A DNA stretch of 42,635 nucleotides from a virus, in the IMG/VR virus record IMGVR_UViG_3300047178_000172, positions 1-42,635 of that record; one strand, given 5' to 3'. The translations under genes and the position numbers were made by a program. Every line of letters begins with the position of its first letter. Position 1 is the first letter of the stretch. A model generated the notes under the pieces. That model was not told the origin of the DNA, did not search any database, and saw nothing but the letters and a program-made list of their open reading frames with translations. Below, one piece after another: positions 33,561 to 39,810 of this stretch.

Positions 33561-34019
33561 TTAAAACTCCCAATTAAGTTTCTGAGCTTTATCATCTTCC
33601 TCATCTAATCGACTATCTATCACCTCTCTAAAATAAAGATAGTATTCTTTGTCCGAAATTCCGTCACCCGGATAAAGATAGTATTCTTTTTTCGACATTC
33701 CTTCACACGGGACATAACGTCGAATGTCGTCTAAAGCCTTCTGTAAATAACCCATGAGTTTAAGACCCATCAGGTCATCTACCACATTTATAAGATATAA
33801 ATAAAATTCTTTATCTGACATCCCATTGCTCGGGGCGTTACGTCGAATGTCTTTTAAAGCCTTCTGTAAATAACCCATGAGTTTAAGACCCATCAGGTCA
33901 TCTATCACATTTCTAAGATATAAATAAAATTCTTTATCTGATATCCCATTGCTCGGGGCGTCACGTCGAATTTTGTCTACAGCATCCTGGAAATAACGCA
34001 TAATTTTAGGATCCATCAT
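33561..34019 (-). CDS. Repeat protein of 41-residue helical modules
   Basis: A 152-residue protein made of three modules of about 41 residues, each LMGYLQKALKDIRR, then a short polar turn (NAPSNGMSDKEF), then YLYLRNVIDDL. The third carries a small insertion (SKKEYYLYPGDG) and ends VIDSRLDEE. The DNA repeats at 123-base spacing (33768 and 33891). It overlaps the related upstream gene by four bases. A helical scaffold or binding protein is plausible; function unknown. Confidence 0.7.
   Translation of the reverse strand: MMDPKIMRYFQDAVDKIRRDAPSNGISDKEFYLYLRNVIDDLMGLKLMGYLQKALKDIRRNAPSNGMSDKEFYLYLINVVDDLMGLKLMGYLQKALDDIRRYVPCEGMSKKEYYLYPGDGISDKEYYLYFREVIDSRLDEEDDKAQKLNWEF
33768..34013 (-). repeat. 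123-bp tandem coding repeat
   Basis: Two nearly identical 123-base units (33768-33890 and 33891-34013) encode the helical modules of the protein above; a third, more divergent unit lies on the left. Few differences indicate a recent duplication. Confidence 0.85.
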
Positions 34020-34306
34020 CTAGATTCCTCATCTAATCGACTATCTATCACCTCTCTAAGATGTAAATAAAATTCTTTATTCGACAGCGCAAAGTTACTA
34101 GACAAGCGACTACGAATATCGTCTAAAACATCATGAAGGTGGCATATGAGTTTAAGATCCATCGTGGCCAGCGCATCCAACCGACTATCTATCACCTCTC
34201 TAAAATGGAGATATAATTCTGTATCTGACATTTCATTTCTAGGTACGTGGCGTCGCATTTCGTCTAAAACACGTTGAAAATAACTCATGAGCTTAAGATC
34301 CGTCAT
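34016..34306 (-). CDS. Two-module paralogue of the repeat protein
   Basis: A 96-residue protein of two modules related to the next gene: DLKLMSYFQRVLDEMRRHVP with MSDTELYLHFREVIDSRLD, then DLKLICHLHDVLDDIRSRLS with SNKEFYLHLREVIDSRLDE. Both genes end modules with REVIDSRLDEE. It is the first gene after the regulator in the leftward operon. No recognised function. Confidence 0.65.
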   Translation of the reverse strand: MTDLKLMSYFQRVLDEMRRHVPRNEMSDTELYLHFREVIDSRLDALATMDLKLICHLHDVLDDIRSRLSSNFALSNKEFYLHLREVIDSRLDEESR

Positions 34307-34345
34307 TTATTTGGTTCTTAACCATATAGCAAACGCTAGGGGAAG

Positions 34346-34615
34346 TCAACTTATTTGATCCTCGGGCGGCTTAGGATGATAAGGGCATTGCCAGCACGCC
34401 TCGCAAAGATCGCCACGCAGGACAGTCGGTAAAGTTGGATTGTATCGATTCGCTTTAGCTATCCCATTTTCTAAGCGACCCGCAAAAGCCGCGCTCGGCT
34501 TGCGATAACCGTTGCCTATCTGATAAAAGGTAGCGAGCGAAGTCTTCGCAATTTCAATCGCAATCTCCTTTTCATCTGTGGATGATGCGCGTATCCACTC
34601 CTTCAATTTAGACAT
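34346..34615 (-). CDS. Cro/CI-like DNA-binding regulator
   Basis: An 89-residue protein; the start was set at 34615 behind GGAGGGCAAAGGGCAA rather than a longer open frame through the promoter region. SKLKEWIRASSTDEKEIAIE, then AKTSLATFYQIGNGYRKPSA and AGRLENGIAKANR match the HTH of phage Cro-type repressors (recognition helix near residues 27-40). The C-terminus adds a Cys-rich tail (CEACWQC). It probably binds the operators at 34637-34695 and 30474-30485, controlling both early directions. This is inference. Confidence 0.65.
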   Translation of the reverse strand: MSKLKEWIRASSTDEKEIAIEIAKTSLATFYQIGNGYRKPSAAFAGRLENGIAKANRYNPTLPTVLRGDLCEACWQCPYHPKPPEDQIS

Positions 34616-34636
34616 TTGCCCTTTGCCCTCCGTATG

Positions 34637-34695
34637 CACTTTACTGCAGTGTAGAGAGTCGCCACCAAAAAAGCAAGTGCTGCAAAAAAGTGCTT
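34637..34695. promoter_or_regulatory. Operator cluster and leftward promoter of the control region
   Basis: Three AAGTGC-type sites: the complement near 34637 (GCACTTTACTGCAG), AGCAAGTGCTGC at 34672-34683, and AAAGTGCTTG at 34687-34696. A weaker leftward promoter is visible on the minus strand, -35 TTGCTT, 17 bases, TACACT, its -35 overlapping the middle site. The arrangement is that of a lambda-like switch between two regulators. Confidence 0.5.
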
Positions 34696-34722
34696 GACAG
34701 CGGGGGTAGCTATTGCTATAGT
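34694..34722 (+). promoter_or_regulatory. Strong rightward sigma-70 promoter
   Basis: Perfect -35 TTGACA (34694-34699), 17-base spacer, -10 TATAGT (34717-34722). It drives the small genes from 34755 rightward. An AAGTGCT motif overlaps the -35 box. Confidence 0.7.
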
Positions 34723-34754
34723 TGGCTGCAACATAACCAACGAAAAGAGAAGAC

Positions 34755-34808
34755 ATGGAGCGATGGAAAGCCTCGGTAAATGAATATCATCCTGAGTGGA
34801 GAATATGA
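34755..34808 (+). CDS. Possible 17-residue leader peptide
   Basis: The ORF MERWKASVNEYHPEWRI is the first after the rightward promoter, with AAGAGAAG before the ATG. Its stop overlaps the next start, so it could couple translation. Too short to judge from coding signal. Confidence 0.3.
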   Translation: MERWKASVNEYHPEWRI

Positions 34809-34981
34809 TGCTATCCGATAACCGAATTAAATATCTATGGGACAGCATGGATCGGTCGGACTTAGATTATGTAGACCATCCTAACAGCTCGATAGAGACC
34901 GCACGCCTGCGATTCGCAAGACGTATAGAGCAATATATATACGATATTAAAGGACTAAAATTAGACGAGGAGAAGGAATAA
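34808..34981 (+). CDS. Small hypothetical early protein
   Basis: A 57-residue protein from the second ATG of ATGATG, six bases after GGAG; starts at 34796 (GTG) or 34805 are possible. Charged and soluble (DSMDRSDLDYVDHP, then LRFARRIEQYIYDIKGL). Its stop overlaps the next start (TAATG). Not recognised. Confidence 0.55.
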   Translation: MLSDNRIKYLWDSMDRSDLDYVDHPNSSIETARLRFARRIEQYIYDIKGLKLDEEKE

Positions 34982-35115
34982 TGGGCGACAAAGAACAGTG
35001 GACAAAAAAAGAATTTTTGGAAATTCTGAATAAAACGATAATTCACTTAATGAGCGTAAAAGAATTAGAGACACTTGCGAAGAGAGTGATACGTGAACTT
35101 GCTATGCGAATATAA
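34981..35115 (+). CDS. Small hypothetical early protein
   Basis: A 44-residue protein behind GGAGAAGGA (MGDKEQWTKKEFLEILNKT, then a helical Leu/Arg end). It resembles the start of the next gene (MGDKDHIKQW), which suggests an old duplication. Function unknown. Confidence 0.55.
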   Translation: MGDKEQWTKKEFLEILNKTIIHLMSVKELETLAKRVIRELAMRI

Positions 35116-35118
35116 CCA

Positions 35119-35301
35119 ATGATGCTAATGGGCGATAAAGACCATATAAAACAATGGAGAACCGATATGAACGAAGAAAAAGTAATGGAAATTTGGAGCA
35201 AAACGGTGCTGCAATTACAGTATCGATATCCAGGCCAAACCGTCCCACTCAAAGAAGTCATTTGCCTTTTTGCCGATCTTATTAGAAGACACGGTTACTA
35301 A
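35119..35301 (+). CDS. Small hypothetical early protein
   Basis: A 60-residue protein, possibly starting at the internal ATG of MGDKDHIKQWRTDMNEEKV. The C-terminal half (GQTVPLKEVICLFADLIRRHGY) is helical. It ends the small rightward group. No clear ribosome site is seen. Confidence 0.5.
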   Translation: MMLMGDKDHIKQWRTDMNEEKVMEIWSKTVLQLQYRYPGQTVPLKEVICLFADLIRRHGY

Positions 35302-35345
35302 AAGTTTATTTTAATAAAATGCTATTTATATTTATTGTATTTATC

Positions 35346-35361
35346 ATAGTATATATACTAT
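35346..35361. promoter_or_regulatory. 16-bp perfect AT-rich palindrome
   Basis: ATAGTATATATACTAT is perfectly self-complementary and lies 48 bases before the pentapeptide-family gene at 35409. An operator or structural element is possible. Confidence 0.35.
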
Positions 35362-35408
35362 CCGACTACGATTAGCGCGCCTTAAAAAAGAAAAAAGGGA
35401 TTTAAATT

Positions 35409-35786
35409 ATGACAGTCATATACCGTATACATAAAAACATACTTTTTTATAGTGAAAGTGATATTTCGCTAGGAGAGTTGGAAGTAATTAAAAACGCTGA
35501 TTTAAATCAAGCGAATTTTTTTTATAGTGAAAGTGATATTTCGCTAGGAAAGTTGGAAGTAATTAAAAACGCTGATTTAAATCAAGCGAATTCAGCAGGG
35601 GAGAATTTAGCATATACTGATTTTTTGGCAGGCACGTATTTAAAAGGCGCGGATTTAAAATGCGCGTATTTAAAAGGCGCGGATTTAAAATACGCAATTG
35701 ATTATGACTGCTTTAAACCCATCCGAGGACGACTAAGCTGGCTTAAAAAACGACTAATGCGCCTAAAAAAACAAAAATGGCTTTAA
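35409..35786 (+). CDS. Pentapeptide-family protein with duplicated N-terminal segment
   Basis: A 125-residue homologue of the leftward gene at 23.7 kb (same opening, TVIYRIHKNILFYSESDISL). A 25-residue segment (FYSESDISLGELEVIKNADL and onward) occurs twice in tandem. Next come short A(D/Y)LKx repeats (KGADLKCAYLKGADLKYA) and a basic Lys-rich tail ending KKQKWL. The beta-helical part is much shorter than in the first gene. AAAAAGGG precedes the ATG. Confidence 0.7.
   Translation: MTVIYRIHKNILFYSESDISLGELEVIKNADLNQANFFYSESDISLGKLEVIKNADLNQANSAGENLAYTDFLAGTYLKGADLKCAYLKGADLKYAIDYDCFKPIRGRLSWLKKRLMRLKKQKWL
35441..35590 (+). repeat. 75-bp in-frame tandem duplication
   Basis: Two 75-base units with nearly identical sequence (one G/A difference changes Glu to Lys). 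Each encodes 25 residues of the shared N-terminal domain. The few differences suggest recent origin. Confidence 0.9.
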
Positions 35787-35789
35787 ATC

Positions 35790-36057
35790 ATGACAATCAT
35801 ATACGACATACATGGAGAAAAGATTTTTGATAGTGAAAATGATATCCCACTACGCGAAAAATTTGAGCTAGCGATAACTAAAAACGTTGATTTAAAATAT
35901 ACGGATTTAACAGGCTTAACTGTATCATTTAAGAATGTAAAAGACATAGATTTATTACTTGCAAACTTAGTAATTGCACTATCTATAGTATTCCGGGACG
36001 ACTAACGCGACTTTAGACGGCGCGATTTTTACAGGCGCGACTTGGCGAGCTGGTTGA
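35790..36057 (+). pseudogene. Broken pentapeptide-family gene
   Basis: The first 71 codons (to 36005) encode another homologue (TIIYDIHGEKIFDSENDIPL, then LKYTDLTGLTV). After the stop, the +1 frame from 35998 to 36057 continues as pentapeptides (ATLDGAIFTGATWRAG). A frameshift near 35989-36003 therefore separates the domain from its repeats. The intergenic bases CTTTAAATCATGACA repeat the junction found upstream of the other two genes. Confidence 0.6.
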
Positions 36058-36076
36058 GGTCTTTGCGTTTGATCAT
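36029..36076 (-). pseudogene. Possible 15-codon gene start remnant
   Basis: The minus strand reads MIKRKDLNQLAKSRL then stop, which looks like the opening of a soluble helical protein, behind a promoter at 36086-36114. It is antisense to the broken pentapeptide end. It may be a chance ORF; the promoter spacing is the only support. Confidence 0.2.
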
Positions 36077-36085
36077 GGTTCGAGC

Positions 36086-36114
36086 AGTATAGCCCGACCC
36101 CTTTGGCATGGAAA
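36086..36114 (-). promoter_or_regulatory. Candidate leftward promoter
   Basis: On the minus strand, -35 TTTCCA (36109-36114), 17 bases, -10 TATACT (36086-36091). No intact gene follows on that strand; it would transcribe antisense to the pentapeptide-family genes. Confidence 0.3.
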
Positions 36115-36168
36115 GGCTGTTACATTTCAAACTGAAACACTACCGATTATGCATTGTAAATATAGCAC

Positions 36169-36240
36169 CTGCATAACCTGCATATTTGTGTTGCGCCTGC
36201 ATCACCTGCATATTTGTGTTGCGCCTGCATCACCTGCACA
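36169..36240. repeat. 28-bp direct repeats (iteron-like)
   Basis: Two full units (36169-36196 and 36197-36224) differ at one base, and a 16-base third unit follows. Each unit contains ACCTGCAT-like direct repeats. They cut into the 3' end of the P63C-type gene. Repressor or replication-initiator binding is possible; a simple tandem expansion is the alternative. Confidence 0.8.
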
Positions 36241-36607
36241 GTATAACAATTTCAGCCTTAATTGCCCGACTCCCTTGCCGGCCAACAAGTAACCCTAAGT
36301 CACGAGCTTTAAGCCACACTTCACAAGCTGCTGGTAAAACTGATGCCTCAAATCCAGCAACAATTCTGTCGCCATCTTCGTATGAAACTGGCGCTCCGGC
36401 GCCACCCCAATAATCCTTATCAATCAATGGGTTAAGTACGTTTGATGCCAAGAAAACCGGAAGTTTGGCGCCAGCAGATAATTCAAATTGTTTTGCATTA
36501 GGTCGAGAAAGATAGAAGGCGTCCGTAATTCCCCTTTCAGAAAGTATTCGGCGCCCATCATCAAGTACCGCGCAAGGGATGCTAATGTCTGGTAAATTTT
36601 GGCGCAT
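36230..36607 (-). pseudogene. Truncated P63C-domain-like gene
   Basis: The 125-residue frame matches the N-terminal part of phage P63C-type proteins (ISIPCAVLDDGRRILSERGI, then PVFLASNVLNPLI, GFEASVLPAACEVWLKARD). Full members are about twice as long; here the frame ends inside the 28-bp repeats. Its ATG has no ribosome site, but a second ATG at 36633 follows AGGAGA in another frame; eight T's instead of seven in the run between them would join the frames. Both ends thus look decayed. Confidence 0.6.
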
Positions 36608-36650
36608 AAAAAAATGTGATACACTGTAAGCATCTTCTCCTGTGGGGCTT

Positions 36651-36677
36651 GCCCGTCATTAACTGACGGGCTTTTTT
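36651..36677 (+). terminator. Rho-independent terminator
   Basis: GCCCGTCA and TGACGGGC pair perfectly as an eight-base stem with a five-base loop, followed by TTTTTT on the plus strand. It separates rightward transcripts of the 34.8-36 kb region from the AlpA-primase unit. Confidence 0.8.
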
Positions 36678-36730
36678 ATTTGACGAAACCACCTTATACT
36701 CTTCATCATCTTGTCCGGGGGAGTATAAAG

Positions 36731-36898
36731 ATGTTAATTACCGTCTCACAAATACTATCTCTTATCCCAATTTCCCGCAGCACACTCTACCACCGTTTGA
36801 AAGAGGATGATTTCCCTAAACCCATTCGCATTGGGCGGCGTATTTTCTGGAAAGAAGACGATATACACGCTTACATTAAATCTAAACAGGGGATTTAA
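36731..36898 (+). CDS. AlpA-like DNA-binding protein
   Basis: A 55-residue winged-helix protein of the AlpA/excisionase family: MLITVSQILSLIPISRSTLY, then RLKEDDFPKPIRIGRRIFWK and DIHAYIKSK. The ATG lies seven bases after GGGGGAG; a longer start is possible but lacks a site. Its stop overlaps the primase start. AlpA proteins activate excision or replication genes. Confidence 0.82.
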   Translation: MLITVSQILSLIPISRSTLYHRLKEDDFPKPIRIGRRIFWKEDDIHAYIKSKQGI

Positions 36899-38886
36899 TG
36901 TATCCAGAAAAGCCGATTGTCCAAGTCTCAGTATCCGACAGTGGGATCCCTGCCGAACTTAAAATCCTTCCGCGCTGGGTACTTTGGCGCTACCTCTGGT
37001 CCAAAAAAACTCGCCGATGGGTAAAATTCCCGTTCCAACCGTCGGGATCGCCAGCGAGCTCGACCGACCCCGGCGCTTGGGGTGATTACAATTCAGTCTA
37101 CTCGGCTTACGCTATGGGCCACGCCAATGCCGACGGCATCGGCTTTGTCCTCAATGGTGATGGTATTGTCGGGATCGATATCGATGGCGCGATCGATGAT
37201 AACGGCCAATGGTCCGACCTTAGCCAGCAAGTATTAGCCGCCATCGACGGCTACGCCGAAATCTCACCATCAGGCGCCGGGTGCCATCTGATTACCCGCG
37301 CTAATCTTGCGCATAGCTACGTCAAGGCAGGATTGGAGATCTACCCTAGTCAAAGATATTTGACGTTTACCGGTAGCCGGATTAATGCCCATCGTCATAT
37401 ACCACAGACCCATCAAGATCTATCCGCCATTATCACCCACCATTTCGATAAAATCCCCATTAGTCAGCCGAGCTCGCCTGGCGAGATTTTATTAGACGCG
37501 CCGATTATCCCACCACTGGACCGCACCCCAGACCAGTTGCGCGCCACCCTGCAATATATCGATACGCCAGACCATGAGCCCGAAGCCACTCGACTCATTT
37601 GGGCAATCCATCACCAGTACCAGGGGGCTGCGGCAGGGCTCGCACTCGCCCATGAGGTATGTAGTGGATCTATTAAAGGAGCGGCCATCCCACACCCTAA
37701 ATACAGCCGCGATTATGTCGATGAGCGGTGGGCTAGAGCCAATAATGAGAAAGATGGCGCTATCTCGTGGCGCACCATAGAGCGGACCGCCCGAGCCAAT
37801 GGCTGGGATCTTGCGCCATCAATCCCTGCGGATATTGATCGAGACTCGCCCAAGTTGGCATTTATTAAAGACACCACGTTTATTAAAGGATTCGAGGATT
37901 CCAAATACATCATACGAGATGTCCTGCCACAAGCCCAAGTCGGCGTCATTTATGGCGCAAGCGGATCCGGTAAGACATTTTTTGCCATCGATATGGCATA
38001 TAAAATACAAAGAGGCATCGATTGGTATGGTAAAAAGACCCATCGCGCCGATGTATTTTACATCGCGGCAGAGTCAGCAGGCAGCGTCAAGCGTCGTGTC
38101 GCTGCCTGGATCCAGCACTACGGGGAGGGTGACGGTCCCTGGCTCATCGACCACCAGCCTAATCTTATGACCGTTGAGGCCATCCACAATATCGCCACAG
38201 CAATCCAAGCTTGCTCAGAGACTCCCGGCGTTATCTTTGTCGATACCTTGGCCATGTCGCACGAGGGCGACGAGAATAGCTCGAAAGATATGACTATCTA
38301 TATCCGCCAATGCCAAGCGCTGGCACTGACGACCGGCGCCATGGTGATCCTAGTCCACCATACAGGCAAAGATGACGCTAGAGGGATGAGGGGATCCTCT
38401 GTGCTTTACGCCAACTCCGATGCCGTTTTTGAAATATCAGCAGACAGCGAGACGGGGCAACGCACCATGGTAGTCGATAAGCTCAAAGATGGTGAGACAG
38501 GTGCCACCTATGGATTTACTTTAAATAAAATTATAATCGGATACTGTGAAGACAACGAAGAAATAATTTCATGTTACATTCAAGAAACATCAATTAATTC
38601 GGAGCCCCAATATTCCAAAAAACAAGTCGAACAGCTTTCAGCTTTCGATACCGCTCCTCAATTCGATAACGCAAGAAAATATTTAGAAATTATTTCTGAT
38701 CTGATTAATTTCGAAAAATGCGACATCAAAGAATCAGATATTATTGAGGCTATTCAAAAAAATAAAAGATTTAATCCTTTTGAATATTCAAATACGCCTC
38801 GACCCTATAATATACGCCGTGTTTTAATGACCCTCGCCAGCGCTAATAAGATTTATAAAGACGGCAATTATATAAAATTAAAATAA
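36898..38886 (+). CDS. Primase/polymerase-like and RecA-type helicase fusion
   Basis: A 662-residue replication protein. The N-terminal half looks like a PrimPol-type primase: VLWRYLWSKKTRRWVKFPFQ, catalytic-type acidic motif GIDIDGAID (about 92-100), SPSGAGCHLI (about 123-132). A RecA-like AAA ATPase of the RepA type follows: Walker A GASGSGKT (353-360), Walker B VIFVDTLA (about 445-452), LVHHTGKDDARGMRGSS. A C-terminal helical part follows. Codons and base composition change sharply near residue 540. It likely unwinds and primes at the origin just downstream. Confidence 0.82.
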   Translation: MYPEKPIVQVSVSDSGIPAELKILPRWVLWRYLWSKKTRRWVKFPFQPSGSPASSTDPGAWGDYNSVYSAYAMGHANADGIGFVLNGDGIVGIDIDGAIDDNGQWSDLSQQVLAAIDGYAEISPSGAGCHLITRANLAHSYVKAGLEIYPSQRYLTFTGSRINAHRHIPQTHQDLSAIITHHFDKIPISQPSSPGEILLDAPIIPPLDRTPDQLRATLQYIDTPDHEPEATRLIWAIHHQYQGAAAGLALAHEVCSGSIKGAAIPHPKYSRDYVDERWARANNEKDGAISWRTIERTARANGWDLAPSIPADIDRDSPKLAFIKDTTFIKGFEDSKYIIRDVLPQAQVGVIYGASGSGKTFFAIDMAYKIQRGIDWYGKKTHRADVFYIAAESAGSVKRRVAAWIQHYGEGDGPWLIDHQPNLMTVEAIHNIATAIQACSETPGVIFVDTLAMSHEGDENSSKDMTIYIRQCQALALTTGAMVILVHHTGKDDARGMRGSSVLYANSDAVFEISADSETGQRTMVVDKLKDGETGATYGFTLNKIIIGYCEDNEEIISCYIQETSINSEPQYSKKQVEQLSAFDTAPQFDNARKYLEIISDLINFEKCDIKESDIIEAIQKNKRFNPFEYSNTPRPYNIRRVLMTLASANKIYKDGNYIKLK

Positions 38887-39105
38887 TACTTGATTTACCC
38901 GTTTTTTTGGTCAGAGCATGTCTGAGCAGCGCTATATTCGGCGTAGAAAATAAGATCTGAGCGGGTCTGAGCAGCAGGTCTGAGTACTCAGCCACGCTCA
39001 GATCTGCTCAGCCCGCTCAAACCTGACACCCCCTTATAGAATCTGGGCTGCTCAGATCTGTTCAGACCTGCTGCCAGACCTGCTCACCTGTTTGCCTAAA
39101 TCCCT

Positions 39106-39170
39106 CTACCTCCCTCTCTCCCCCCCTTAGGGGGGGGGAGAGGGGGTAGGGGTTAGGGATCAGATTTTTT
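39106..39170 (+). terminator. GC-rich hairpin with possible G-quadruplex
   Basis: CCCTCTCTCCCCCCC (39112-39126) pairs with the mixed G-run ending near 39146 as a 15-base stem, followed at 39165 by TTTTTT. Four G-runs (9, 5, 4, 3) in 39130-39158 also fit a G-quadruplex. It may terminate the primase transcript or mark the origin. Confidence 0.55.
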
Positions 39171-39558
39171 CAAACGCTAAACAAATTAATTTTTTTAAAA
39201 TAATAAATATAATAAATTTTTAAAATAATAAATCGATTAACTTTTTATTTTTCGAAAAAACACCCCATGGCGGAGTCAGGGCTCCACCGCCGCCGCCGCT
39301 CATCTCAAAATGAAGGATTTTTAGAGACACAGGGGCTGCGGATATGCATGGTAGTACCTTCCTACCGGTAGTGCGCTAGGAGAGGCATGATGGTGCGTTT
39401 TATTGGGTTTAAATGGCATTTTAGGATCAATGGTACCCTTCGCATTGTGCAAAGGCTGGAAAGAGGCTTTTGGGGTAGGGAAAAGACCGGTTTCGGGCGG
39501 CTTTTTTGGAGGGGAGGGGAGAGGGGCGCAGGTAGGGGTGAAATTGGCAGAAGATAAA

Positions 39559-39605
39559 ATAAATACCGGCCATTTAATTTTATTTATTAAATGGCCGGTA
39601 TTTAT
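39559..39605 (-). terminator. 20-bp perfect hairpin, leftward terminator
   Basis: Two 20-base perfectly complementary arms around a 7-base AT loop. On the minus strand it follows the last gene of the leftward operon by about 15 bases and is followed by ATTTTATCTT. Strong structure, moderate U tract. Confidence 0.65.
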
Positions 39606-39619
39606 GAGTCTAAACTAAA

Positions 39620-39748
39620 TTAACACCAAACTATATCACGATAGTAAATTGTTTCGAAGGCAATATGGATAATTTCGCCAGAGATTAAATAGTAATCCAT
39701 TGATTTAAGAGTGGCGTACTTTAGGTCGAGGTAAGTATAGATAATCAT
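39620..39748 (-). CDS. 42-residue hypothetical protein
   Basis: A short ORF (MIIYTYLDLKYATLKS, YYLISGEIIHIAFETIYYRD, ending IVWC) at the end of the leftward operon, between the gene at 39811 and the terminator hairpin. No ribosome site is clear. Position is the main support. Confidence 0.45.
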   Translation of the reverse strand: MIIYTYLDLKYATLKSMDYYLISGEIIHIAFETIYYRDIVWC

Positions 39749-39810
39749 TGTGTGGTCATTTTATCATTCGGATATGATCATAATCATCATCTAAAATAAA
39801 TAATCAGAAT

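Larger units (their letters stand above)
38887..39619. other. Non-coding, origin-like region
   Basis: No convincing gene in these 733 bases. 38915-39095 holds at least eight CAG(A/G)(T/C)CTG- or CTGAGC-type sites in both orientations, around the palindrome CTGAGTACTCAG (38981-38992), inside a larger imperfect inverted repeat (38958-38974 with 39004-39019). Next come the G-rich hairpin and an AT-rich tract (39180-39245) with the repeat TTTTTAAAATAATAAAT twice. Initiator-type sites followed by an AT-rich unwinding tract, right after a primase-helicase, suggest a replication origin. Near 39260-39360 are GC-rich short inverted repeats with no clear role. Confidence 0.55.

Noticed and set aside
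34616-34756. N-terminal extension of the Cro-like gene (start at 34756)
   Set aside because: It would run through the divergent promoters and operators; the ATG at 34615 has the ribosome site.
36040-36110. tRNA-like segment (GGTTCGA) as an att or tRNA site
   Set aside because: The bases around it do not pair into a T arm or acceptor stem.
36169-36240. CRISPR array
   Set aside because: The 28-bp units are directly adjacent without spacers.
39559-39605. Telomere resolution site of a linear phage-plasmid (N15-type)
   Set aside because: Those sites are continuous palindromes with a central symmetric core and need a protelomerase gene; here there is a 7-base loop and no such gene.
39403-39618. 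71-codon rightward frame in the origin-like region
   Set aside because: It starts with TTG, has no ribosome site, and runs through the 20-bp terminator hairpin; composition is not coding-like.
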